Source: Climacteris rufus (Eukaryota; Chordata; Aves; Passeriformes; Climacteridae). From it: a DNA stretch of 64,000 bases. Below are positions 13,399-24,153 of the stretch, piece by piece. The stretch lies in the NCBI GenBank assembly GCA_013398175.1, contig VZRZ01004576.1, forward strand, positions 72,473 through 136,472, given 5' to 3'. Position 1 is the stretch's first letter. The number at the start of each line of letters is the position of its first letter. A program made the position numbers and the translations under genes. Below the pieces are notes generated by a model that did no database searches, was not told where the DNA came from, and worked only from the letters and a program-made list of their open reading frames with translations.

Positions 13399-14621
13399 TA
13401 TCTCATCATAACTATAGACTAAAGGAGATACCTTTATGTGCTGCAGTCCATGTCAACTGTTTAATGCTTAGAGATTTACTGTATTTACAAGACAAGTTCA
13501 TAAATTAAGAATATTAAAATAATTAACATGTTGTTAATTTTTAACTTTAATCAGTCTAAGAAAGGAAAATATGATATCAAAGAAAGAACAACTTATCTCA
13601 AGATAAACCAGTATTATTCTTATAGAATAAAAGATGGTCCATTTATGGAGCTAAATTTAAATATCCCAAGATTAATAATCCTGAAGGCTCTGCCTGCATG
13701 TAAATACACCTCTCTGCCCATTCAACTGCACAATCACTCTGCAAAACCTCAGAGAAAGCAATTTAAAATTTTTAACAAATGCAAAGAGTGAAACAAATCA
13801 GGTAACTCCAAAAGGCCAAACTATGAAAAATAGATTTCATTACTGAAGCAAAAGGCAAGACCATTTGGGAAATTGGAAGCATGGATTATTACCTCCAAAG
13901 ACTCAAAAAGTCTCTCTTACTACATTGACTCTCCCCATCCATTATTCATCAGAGATGCCAAATTAAACAATCTTCATGTCAAATCACTCCTCAGCAAGCC
14001 ACAGCTGTGCCAGCCAAGGGCCAGCAGGGCTGATGCGGCCCCTGTATGAGCTGTGCCTGAGGGGCCACACCAGCCCCACTGCCACCTTTCTTGGACAGGA
14101 GCAGTCATCCCAGGTGAGCAGCTCTGGGGACATTAGGTCTTCTATCTGTAGGAGCAGGGAAGAGTTTTGCTTTTCCTTGAAAGCTGAGCTGCACCATTTC
14201 AGACCCCAATACCTCCCCCACCATTACAAAATACTCCTTGAAGGATTTTATCCTAGGCTTCTTCATATTCTTGTACCACTAAGAATTTTGGAGGAAATCA
14301 AGAGGGATAGGAGCAAATAAAGGTAAAAGACAGATTAAACAGCACCAAGAATACTATTCTGTCAGATAAAAGGACATCTTGTCACAGTGTCTTCTACGTG
14401 CCCCTTCATCTTTACTCTGCTGCTATGGCATTTGGTATTACTTGCCCTGTATTTCTGTTGGTTCCTGCATCCCCTGCTCCCCTATTCTCCTAGCATCTAT
14501 CATTCCCTTTCTCCCTGCAAAGGACTTGCAATTCCCCCTCTTCATTATGAGTCTCTCTCTTTTCTTCCACGGTAAAATTTTTAAAGGCTGTCCTGGGAAG
14601 CTGGAAAGAACTAAGACTATC

Positions 14622-14642
14622 CATGTGTGTCTGTGTGTGTGC
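14622..14642 (+). repeat. Short imperfect TG microsatellite
   Basis: The sequence alternates T and G with one interruption (tgtgtgtctgtgtgtgtg). It is about 20 bases long, too short to classify further, and lies at the end of a pyrimidine-rich region. Confidence 0.8.
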
Positions 14643-16894
14643 AGCACTCCTTCACCCTCAGGAGCAGCAGAAATTTATTGTCCTTCTCTGCAGTCAGAGA
14701 ATAAAGAGTGGAAGAGAGCACATGCAGAGTCCCAGTTCTGAGGGGAGTAGCAGTGGTCAGGGACTGAAGCCCGATTCCATCCCAGCATCCCAACAAATCC
14801 CATGTCCTGCAGCATCACTTCATAGCCCAGTGTCCTGGATCATGCCAGCCTGGGAAACAAGTTAAACAGGATACATATAAGCCAGCCCATTTGTTTGCCA
14901 GTGCTGTTTCAGAACCTGTCATTCCCAGATAATTTTAGCTTGCTTTACTAGTTGATCCCTAGAGCAAGGGGAAATTCTGTTTTTTCTCTTAACGTTGTTA
15001 TACAATATTGTGATGAGCTGCACACATACAGCCAGAGGGAAAACGAGGCTTAGCAAGTACTACTTCTTGGCATCCAGTTTTTAAACAGATGTTCAGCTGT
15101 CGTAAGATGCATTGTGGTGGTGGGCTGGGCCCTGGTAAAATGTGCAGCCAAGGATGTAGTGACAATTGTACAGGATTAATTAAACTTCCTGAATGACCTC
15201 ACTTCAAGGCTCTGCAGAGACCAGATAAGAATCACACAGCTTGGCCAAGAGCCTTAAAAGGGAAAGGAAAGGGAGGGAAAAGGACTTTCCGTAATTGTGG
15301 ACTTCTTTCTCCGGGTAGTAGAGCAGCACCTGCAGGGCCTAGCAGAGAGGGGGTCAGTGTGGCTGCTCTCGCTCAGTTTAAGCCTAGAGAGATGAATGGG
15401 TCAGATGTGCAAAGCAGATGGCCACAGGCAGCCCTGGAGCCTCACAGCAGTGTGCAGAGCAAACTCCCTCTCCAGCTTCCCCTGCAGTCCTGCTACCCTC
15501 ACCCCTCTTTTTGTTTCACTTACATAGCACTTCTCATCCGTTCCAGGATCCCAGGGCATGGAACATCCCACCAACACAAAATTGAGGGCACCCATGCTGC
15601 AAATAATATAATTTCCTCACTCCCTCATTCACCCACACCTCAAACACACCAAAATCTGGCCAGTCCAGTTGATTTCCCACAAAGTATGAAAGAAACCATT
15701 ACAAATTTGGCTCATTGTTCCTATGTCAATCTTCCAACACTACTCTTGCAGGTTTTGCAACATGAAAATACCCCATGTATGCCCACTTGTCACTCTCCTG
15801 GATGTACAAACTGTACCTGGTATTGTACTACTGCAGCAGCATCTGTCAGGCTGTGGTGCAGCACACACACACTGACCTGCAAAGGTACTGCAAAATAATG
15901 GCATCCTAGGCCATGAATGAAACATAGGTACTATGGAACTAAACAGGGCCAGGACACAAACTTGAGCTCATATTGTTGAACTTCCAACAGACTTCCTGGC
16001 CCAATTGTGCCTCCCAAGACAATGCCCAGGCTTATTTCAGGGAGCACCACAATGTAGTAATTAAGAGAAGATGACCAAGGCTGCCTTGTTCTGGAGACAA
16101 AAAGCTCATTCATCAGCAGTGCAGGACCCCCTTAAATGACCAGGACATAGCCCATTTTACTTGCTCATTGGGGTGACCATGCAAAGCCCAGAGATGTCCC
16201 CTCATGCTGCTCTCTGGACAAGAGCCACAGCTTCACCTGGGAATGAGGGATTGCTCCTCTGGGATGGTCCTGCTCTCCACCAACCCCTCATCAGTTTTGA
16301 CGGCTCTCCTTTCCATCACATCAATCAACTTACCAAGCAAGGGCCCACTGGGTGCAGGAGCAGTGTGGTCTGCACACAAAGCTGGCGTGAAGGAGGAGGC
16401 ATGCTCCATTCCACAGCAGGATTGTCTTAGGCACAAGAAGTTCAGCTGGAGAAATGAGATTTGCAATTCTGAGGGAATAACACAGCTGTGGTTCTCTGCA
16501 CAAGTCGTGCTTGCTGTGTCCTACAATTCTTGGAGAAAACATGCTTGCACACCTTTCCCATCAGTGTCCTGGTATGTGCACCAGGCACTAAATTAAGTTC
16601 TTACGCTCTACTCACTCAGCCCTGCTCTTGACCTAAAAAGAGGATTTGTCCACGGAGCTCATGGAAAGCAGTTCAGAAAGTTACCCAGAGAATTAAAAAT
16701 ATTCTCCTACAAAAATTGTATTTCTCAACATAGGAAATTTCTTTGGCCTTTCCTACCCACAATCCTGAACTGGAAATCAGTGTAACAAGAGACCAATCAG
16801 AGGAATGTTTGATCATCTCAATGTTTTTAATATTACACATATATCTACTGTATTTACGTGTTGATCTTACTGTGTTACACATAATACAAAGGGT

Positions 16895-17005
16895 TTTGAA
16901 AAACTGATGGAGAAGGTAAAAGACCAGAAGAGTTAAATAACTTGCTGAAGTCCCACAGCAAATCACTGATAAGAATCAAGAACAGAAACCATATGAAACA
17001 GCAAA
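16895..17005 (-). repeat. MIR-like CORE-SINE relic
   Basis: The plus strand contains agagttaaataacttgctga then agtcccacagcaaatcactg then ataagaatcaagaacagaaac. These line up with the reverse complement of the conserved core of MIR-type SINEs: the 'ggttaagtaacttgcccaagg' block, the 'tcacacagc' block and the 'agccgggattcgaaccc' block. These tRNA-derived elements are ancient in amniotes and survive in birds only as scattered degraded fragments. The orientation is minus. Identification is by eye from three ordered blocks. Confidence 0.65.
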
Positions 17006-17009
17006 ACAC

Positions 17010-20000
17010 AGCAGAATTCAAAGTGATTGGCAAGATGCCTATCGATTTCAAAGGGACCACAATTCAGTCCCTGGTGTCTTGACTTCTAACCTGACCTCCT
17101 TGTGGCACAGCAGATTATCAGCTGAGAAACTGCTCTTTTTCAGGCTGATCAGCATGGCAATGCATGTGACATGCATCTTAATAAGCAACTTATGATAAAT
17201 GTGATTTTAAGTACTGCTTAACAAATCAGGTCTAGTAGATAGGAGAACCATCAAAAATGTGACTTTTTTCCCCTAGATTTATTTGCTTTATGTGATCCAG
17301 GCTCCAGGTCCCTGCTATTCATACACATCCCAAAAGGCTAGAAAATGTATCATTTGCTTCAGCCAAACACAGTAAGTTTCTTCCCAAACATGGAATCTAC
17401 CCTATGAAATTTAGAATAGCACATTCAAATAGGGTTAAACACTTTCATTTAATCTTTAACATGGCTTTAATTACTGCATGGCTTGATCTACTGGAGCCTT
17501 CCCTTCACAATTAGACTCCAAAAGGAGAAAATCAAGGACAAGAAGAAAGGAAGAGCTGTGAATGTCACCATGCTCACTATGGGGCACCTCTCATCAGTAA
17601 AATCATAAAGAAAATAGCCAAAAAGTTGTGCTGGTTCTATGGCAAAATGAGATGAAGAAGAGAGACATCTGTATCTGACAATGCACATCTTGCAGAAAGC
17701 CGGTGGGTGACCAAACAGCTCAAACCTTGGACACCACAAAGCATGGGTAGAAAAGCCAGACCAACCCTTTCTGGAGCAAGAGGCAGGTGCAGAACTGCCC
17801 CTGGTAGTACCAGAGAGCCACTTGCTCCTCCATGCCCTGGACTAGCTCTGGCTCAGCACCAGGAACATGTGAGCTTCCAGCAGGAGACAAGGAGGCGAGG
17901 GATATCAGCAAACACTGAGCCCATGCCAGAGGGCTTAACAAGCAGCACAGGTAGAAAACAGCAGTATTACATCCTCTGCACACTCAGAGTAACCACATCT
18001 GTGCCTTTTGCCGTTTAAAAGATACTGTTATTGGAAAAGCATGCTGCAGCGTACACATCTTCTACATTGTTTTCTGTACTTGGAGTTGAATTTCACTCTA
18101 ATTCCTTTAAAAGCACAGTCTCAAACACACTTAGTGACCTTGTGTGAATTCCCAGCTGACTGTTTTCTGCACAATGCCCAGACTTCACCTGTAATAATGT
18201 CTCAACTGGAACAATAACAATCGAAAATTGTTAACAAATAAACTATAAATCAGCTGTTAAAACTAGTATGTTAGCCTGCTTACAGTGGAAGAACAGAGCA
18301 TGATCTTTCCTGAATGCTCAGTCCACCTCCTGATCAGATGTGTCAGCAGCAGTGCCAATCCCAATACAAATTAATTGCCTGTAGACCCAAGGTTAAAAGG
18401 CTGATTTATGTCCAGCAGTAGAGCAATGGTTACAAAGGCCCTTCTCAGCCTAGAGATTCAGGTGGAAACAGCCCCCAGGTTCAGAAACCCTTAATTCCAG
18501 CTCAGGCCTGCGATTAAAAATAAAAAGCATCCACAGTTTAAACAAACATTTTTTGACCCACGGGACTGAGAGTGTACAAACACAATCCTTGAGGACCTAT
18601 TCCCACAACCTCAACAAATTTTATTACCCAGTAATTAAGCAATTGTTTTCCTTCAGTATGATTTAAAAAATTATATTGATAACCAACCAAACAACAATAA
18701 AATACATCAAAATCTCATGAAGGATTTACGTAAAAGTCAACATCATCTGCACTTACATTTTCTTAGATGAGAGGAGACTCAGAAACCCTAAAAACAGCCC
18801 ATAATTCAGCACTCTCAGATTTCAGACAAGGGAAAGATAGAAAAGTTTGCTTCCATTATTTTTTCATTTCCTGAGCTTTCTTTACTTCAAAAACAGAAGA
18901 CTAATTTGCACAGGGGAAAAAGAAAAAAAAACCCAAACCAGTTTTGCCAAGAGAATTCCATCCCAGATTTGACAAAATAATTCTGATGCTATTTCAGAAA
19001 AGCCCCTCTGTAAAATGAGTGCTTTTCTGAGGTCCTCCTTTAGATTTTTCCATCAGCTTTCTGTCACACCCCGATGTCTCTGCCACTACATGAGCACACA
19101 CCTTCACCTGGCTCACACCGCCCCGTGCTGCAGAGCCCCAGTGTCTGCCCCCATGCACGCTGATTTCCAGGCACCACTGGCAATTGCCCATCTCCTGACA
19201 CAATGCTCCTCCAGGCAGATGCTCCTTCAGCAGTCCCAGAGACCTCTGTGCTCCCACAGGAAGGCAGCTACGTGCCCTCATGATCTACATTGGCACCTGC
19301 TGAGCAGCAGCTTCTCTGTGGTGCCCCACGGATTTAATCTATCATTAAATAATATTGGGCCTGTTCCAGTCAAGAAGCAATACATTCACAGTATCAGCAG
19401 GAGCAAAATGAAATATTTCCAAGTTTTCCTGTGCCTGAAGTAACGAGCTTTCTATTATGCCAACGCTACATTTTTATAACCTAGAAAGCAATTATTTTAG
19501 TACCAAAGCCCAGCAGCATCTGTATAATCTTTAATGTAGAAAGCAAGTTACTACTAACAGGTAAGACAGTGATGGAACAGAGACTGCAGTCAGGAGGATA
19601 TGTTGCTCCAAGCAGCTATATCCCTGCCTCCCCCCAGCAAGCTGTATTAACTGCTCCAACACCTCTTGATGACAGATAATAACCCCACTAACAAGCACCT
19701 GACTCTGCCTAAGTGTCTGTTAAATGTGTCACTGTCACTCTGGTGGGAGCTTTGCTTAATGCCCCTCTCCCGGTGAGGTGAAGCAGCTCAGCACAAACAG
19801 ACAGTTCCCTCCTCTGCTGCAGCCTTCTTACCTCCTGTTTTTTAATGTCCTACAGCAGGCTTGGGGTTTCTGCCACTCTCCCTAGAGGTGCTGGAAAGAT
19901 ACAGTCCCAATCCTAAGGAACAGGGAAGCCCTCTCACCTTTGCCAATGGAAGTCGTGGAATACAGCATCAAGCTTCTACAGTGGCATTGCATAAAAATTC

Positions 20001-20639
20001 TCAAATGCATTCAATATGTCAGTTAAAGATGTGAGGGGGATACAGCAGGACATTTCAGATACACTTCTCAAGAACAGGCTGAAAAAGCATTCATTTTCCA
20101 GGGTCATCCTTCCCTGGGAGAACAGGTTCTGCCCTGTGGGACTTTAGTTAGCAGTAGGGTCAGCTCAGGAACCGTGACTGCAGTGTACCTGTGAAAAACT
20201 GTGATAAACACAGTATGCTGTGGGGTGGGTGAAAGAAGGTAGGAACCAAGTGGATTTTTAATCTATATATTTTTGTTCGGCCAGCTAGCATAAATTTAAA
20301 GAAGAAACAAAACAGGAATCAGAGGGAAACACCTGCAGAGAGTCCCTCAGCTTTGAACTTTTAACTTCTTTGTTTCACTGGTTTAAATTAAGCAATTAAT
20401 AATGTGCTGACAATTTTTTTAACATGCTTCCCAAGCAAATGTTACCCATGAGCCTCTGACAAGACCACAGCTCAAAATGGGCACTTAAAAGATGACTCTG
20501 AAATTTCTTGTTGTCACATTTAAGAGATAAAAACCCTTTTCCCTGCCACAGGAATGGGGAAAAGCAGAGTATTTGAATCAAATTAGCCTGCTGGGTACCT
20601 AAGAAAGATAAGTGCATGCAGAGTGTATTGACCACATAC
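17010..20639. other. Unique non-coding DNA, no gene recognised
   Basis: The sequence is mixed. Open frames at 19.0-19.4 kb run on both strands (142 codons plus, 95 codons minus) in a GC-richer patch and are unrecognised. AT-rich intervals near 18.6-18.7 kb contain no structured repeat. The minus-strand frame starting at 20782 runs into this region as far as 20396, but its convincing part lies within 20640-20784. Confidence 0.5.
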
Positions 20640-20784
20640 TGTTCTTGCAGGGGGTTGATAGGGAACATATGTGAAGACTTGATGGTGCTGGAAGGATCTG
20701 AAGACCCCGCCAGCGAGTTTTCTTTTGGCTGCACAGTTTGAACCTGGTTCGGTCCCTCTACTCCTGTGATCTCCACCACCACAC
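20640..20784 (-). CDS. Possible internal coding exon, gene unknown
   Basis: On the minus strand, 145 bases lie between a cacag acceptor (just above 20784) and a GTATGT donor (just below 20640). They are open in one frame for 47 codons. The translation begins VVVEITGVEGPNQVQTVQPK and later contains SSTIKSSHMF and ends PINPLQE. It is hydrophilic, Ser/Pro/Gln-rich and Cys-free, unlike most chance frames here. CpG-containing codons (CCG, TCG, GCG) are kept and about a third of the codons start with G, as in real genes. The acceptor's pyrimidine tract is weak and the donor is only fair. If the exon did not end there, the frame would stay open down to 20396. I recognise no family. It lies about 3.2 kb downstream, in minus-strand sense, of the stop-containing exon at 23983-24153, so it would belong to a different gene or isoform. 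Confidence 0.28.
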
Positions 20785-23700
20785 CTGTGCAACCAGTGCT
20801 AGATTTCCCTCATGAAAGCAAAAACTTATATGTAATCTGCCTCCTGGAAATATTCCTCTCAGCAGTCCTTCCCATGGGTCTTCTCTAAATCCTGCTGTTC
20901 TCTGTGTTGGTTAATCCCCCAGATAATTCTGTATGTGCTTAAGAGATGCCTGGGAATAAAAAACTTTCTCTTGCAGGGAAAGGAAGAGAAAAACAGAAGT
21001 TGTTGAAGCTTAGTTTAAAATGCTGGGGTTTTTTTAATGTCTGAGTGATAAGTCCACTGAGACAGCATCAAACTGCATATTTCTTAAGCAGTAGCTAGCA
21101 CCAAAGCCTTGGCTCCATTCCCCTTAGACCTGGCAGCTCTGTGGAGCAGAATACTTCTCCCATGAGACTCCACTTCCCAGGAAGGTTTGTTTCCCCATAT
21201 GTGAGATCTGAGACCACATGCCTGGAAGCAGAGAAGGGAGCCTTCCTCTTCATCCTAACCCGTCATACCACGCAAACCACAAACCTGCCAACATCCCTGA
21301 CCTGCCGTGGTTGTCCCAGCTGCATGTTGTACTTTCCAGGACAGCAGAAAGGCCATGGGAACATTTCATGGACATTTCAAGGGCAGTCTGCTGTGTTGTC
21401 ATGTTTACAGATTTGAACATCCTCACTAGCTCACATCAAGCAAAAGCTAAACCAGGCCCCAATCACAGCATGTGATGTACCTTGTCATATCACAAACTCC
21501 ACAGGGCCCAAGTAATCAAGGTCAGACCAATTCACTGACCCATACCCACCTTGGGTACCTATACATGAACAAAAGTCACTCAGCCTTCTGCCTGTGTTGA
21601 ATCCACCAGATTTATTTTAAAGCTGTCTTTGAATTAACATGACACATCTGCAAATGCAAAACCTCAAGCTACTCTGTTGAGGATTTAAAGAGGGCAAATA
21701 GGGCACAACTATAACAGGACTGACAATTCCTAGCGGACAGGACTTTCTAAAACCACAGATAGAAGTCCGTTTAATAACTTTCATTTTTAAAATGCACATA
21801 AGGATTGACGATGAAGCTGGCATCACTTGCAATCACAAACCAAAACTGGTACAAAGCCACAAAACGATTGAGGCAGAGAAATGAAAGGTTACATTCCTGC
21901 ATGGCTGTTTTTCCTCCCCAGCATGAAGGAGCCATCACTGTCTCTGCCACCTCCCTCCACCACCTCTGCCCACCAGCGAGAGACAGGTGAGTGAATGGCT
22001 TGTGCCTTCTCTGGACCTTCAGGTCCAGGAAAGCTCCATTCTAATGCCCCGAGTGGAAGTGGCAGGCACTTCTCTGCCCCATGCGTTCACCATTTGTCAG
22101 CCACTGTGTTTCATGTTTCTGCCTTTGGGTTTATGCCTTCTGACATGGCAGATTTAACCCTGATGCCCCAGAAGGTTTGTGTTGCATCATGCCTGCAGGC
22201 CCTGGGCCAGGGAAATACAGTGGGGGGAAGCAGAAGATTTTCCAGAGGAAAGCCCCTACAAACAGCTTTTTGGGAAGAAAGCCAGGCTCAAGTTTACATT
22301 TCTGATCCTAAATTGAGAATCAAGGGAAACTCCAAGTGCTGTAAAAGCAACATTTATAGGGTAAGCATACTACACCTCATGCTGTACATGGCAAAGGGCT
22401 TAACTGCTTGAAAGCTTGTCTTTTTTTTCCCCCGGCAAAACTTGGGATATTGCCTACAATTCGACAAATATCTTTTCCTACAGGTCTAGACCATATGGTT
22501 GTGCTAGTATTACTGGGATTAAGGAATTCCAGCCATGGATCCACCACTGCAGATGGGTCTGCGAGCAGAGTGTTCCCCAGGAGAGGAGAGTTTTCTCTAC
22601 TTAGTCTCAGAGTTGTGAACAAGATGTACTGGCTAAGCCCACCTTGATTATTGATTCAGAGTGGGTCAAGCTTCTTGGGAAGCTGAGAAACCTCCTCTCT
22701 CTGTATACAAAATGAGCCTGACACCAGAAATGCAAAAAGAATTTGGCCTTCTTAGAGAAGATATTATTTGTCTCTCACTCCATTGATGCCACTATTTCAA
22801 AATTTTAGGCTAGCCACAAAAATCTGAATGTTTTGCAAAGCCTCTTTTCTTGTACTGGAATGAAAGGTCACCAACAAACCTTGAAATCTCCTGGAAATAC
22901 AAACTTCTGGCAAGAAGAAAAATCAAGCCACATGAAGATTTTTCTATTTTCATAATATTCTAGATTGCTATAGTTTATAGGTGAAGAGCATTCCAATTTT
23001 ACGTGTGCAAATGAGGCTATTGATAGGAGCCATTATTAAATAAGTTGTACAGAACACAGCCTGAATACAGTCCAGTCAGCATTAAAGAAGAAAATTGCTA
23101 ATTAGGTGAAACGGAAGTACCTCAGCCTGACAGCGCAGAGAGCCACAACTAATGAAGCACCAATGCTGCATCTCGGATGATCAATCTCTGTAACTTTTCA
23201 AACTCTTTGTTCTGCATTTAAATATTTTAATATTAATTTAATCTAATACCATCTCAAGTGAATAATGAGTTATATCACAATTGTGGTTTATTAAAAAGCT
23301 TCCAACAACAAAAAAATATCAGATTCCTGTAGATCAGCCTGGCCTGGTTATTAAAACCCAGAACACATATTTTAAGCAGAAAATCTGCCTATAATGGACT
23401 CCCAAGAGGCTATTCAGCCAGCTACAAGAATTTTATGTTTACCTTGAAAGCAGCCATCAGTATAGGCTTAACGATGTCTAAAAACATTCCTAAAACCCGT
23501 GGTTATAGGCTAAATAACTTCTATAGTCTAAAATAAGTTCAGTAGCAAATGTAAGAACAAGAGGGCAATAAATAACAATTAACATGCAGGCAAAATGCAC
23601 CGAAAGTACAGACAGGGTAGGATATTTTTGAAGGTCCCTGAATAATTTTTTTCTGACTGCAACAATTCTTCCTGTCCTTCCAAAATAGAATAATGGGTTT

Positions 23701-23880
23701 CCCAGGGGTTCTCCATAACTCAGTTCCAAAGAAAGAAAAAAAGAAGCCAACAAAACCTGAACTGCTATTTTGTGTTTTCTGAGGCAGTCAGAAAATGCCA
23801 ACCAGGTCACACGTGACCCCCAAATGGTCATAATGATGAACTTAAATTAGTTCATCAGAGCATAAGGAAAACATTAATAT
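20785..23880. other. Unique DNA between exon candidates
   Basis: Apart from the plus-strand exon candidate at 21922-21986, this interval has no firm feature. Region 22408-22647 is open in three frames on two strands and is preceded at 22484 by a good plus-strand acceptor (atatcttttcctacag), but no donor follows. Region 22960-23290 is high-complexity, AT-rich and looks like a conserved non-coding element. A 113-codon minus-strand frame at 23490-23831 is hydrophobic and would fall beyond the polyadenylation signal of the 24-kb exon. Confidence 0.4.
21922..21986 (+). CDS. Possible small coding exon, gene unknown
   Basis: A 65-base plus-strand segment is flanked by a near-ideal acceptor (ctgtttttcctccccag) and a near-ideal donor (gagacag/gtgagtg). 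One frame reads through as MKEPSLSLPPPSTTSAHQRE, giving 21 codons with one spare base at each end. A second frame is also open and the third stops at once. The splice sites are the best-matched pair I saw in the window. The short length means an open frame is weak evidence, and a non-coding exon of a long non-coding RNA would look the same. No neighbouring exon in compatible phase can be firmly assigned; a 35-base open segment at 28679-28713 would be phase-compatible. Confidence 0.28.
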
Positions 23881-23886
23881 TTTATT
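23881..23886 (-). promoter_or_regulatory. Candidate polyadenylation signal
   Basis: The plus strand reads tttatt, so the minus strand reads AATAAA. It lies about 97 bases downstream of the TAA that closes the candidate exon at 23983-24153. A T-rich stretch (tgttttcctta) follows about 10 bases further on, as expected of a cleavage site. AATAAA alone is common in AT-rich DNA; its position is what gives it weight. Confidence 0.4.
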
Positions 23887-23982
23887 TTTTTCAGCCCTTC
23901 TCAGACCTTTAAATCTGTAAAAAACAATACCTGACTTAAGCAATTTCCCCCCTCTACGTAAGAGGGGAAAAATAAGAACCAT

Positions 23983-24153
23983 TTATGTTCCGGCCTGAAA
24001 TCTCTCAACTTCATTCATTGGTCTAAGAAAATTATTAACTGTCCCTTCAAAGTCTTCATCTTTGTCAGTGTCAGCAATGCCTCCAGTCTTCACAGCAATA
24101 TTCCCTCGATCTTTATTCAGCACTTTGTATGATACATTTGTTTTTCTATTTGT
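23983..24153 (-). CDS. Probable 3'-terminal coding exon, gene unknown
   Basis: This minus-strand segment is open for 56 codons and ends in TAA. It is preceded by a pyrimidine-rich acceptor (ttgtttctcattacttattattgggaag), and the same frame is closed by a stop about 30 bases upstream of the splice site. Readable motifs are NVSYKVLNKDRGNIAVKTGG, then IADTDKDEDFEGTVNNFLR, and the end PMNEVERFQAGT. The peptide is acidic and hydrophilic, with no Cys or Trp and no membrane segment. About 46 of 56 codons begin with a purine and 22 begin with G, a strong coding signature in AT-rich DNA; the other two minus-strand frames stop within a few codons. An AATAAA follows about 97 bases after the stop. The protein family is not recognised. 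Upstream exons should lie at higher coordinates or beyond the window. The start could instead be at the next AG, eight bases downstream (24145). It could also be a relic of a lost gene. Confidence 0.5.
   Translation of the reverse strand, partial: TNRKTNVSYKVLNKDRGNIAVKTGGIADTDKDEDFEGTVNNFLRPMNEVERFQAGT

Larger units (their letters stand above)
12360..16890. other. Unique non-coding DNA with minor simple repeats
   Basis: No gene is recognised. Items of note are a perfect 20-base palindrome at 13379-13398 in AT-rich DNA, a pyrimidine-rich tract at 14385-14580, and an imperfect TG run at 14622-14642. Open frames of 114-179 codons (for example 15359-15898 plus) are Ser/Pro/His/Cys-rich, have no family resemblance, and overlap frames on the other strand, so I treat them as chance. 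Confidence 0.5.

Noticed and set aside
15359..15898. 179-codon plus-strand frame
   Set aside because: It does not start at an ATG; the composition is Ser/Pro/His/Cys/Thr-rich and no family is recognisable.
22484..22640. Good plus-strand acceptor followed by frames open on both strands
   Set aside because: No donor nearby, and three frames are open at once, so there is no evidence for a particular reading frame.
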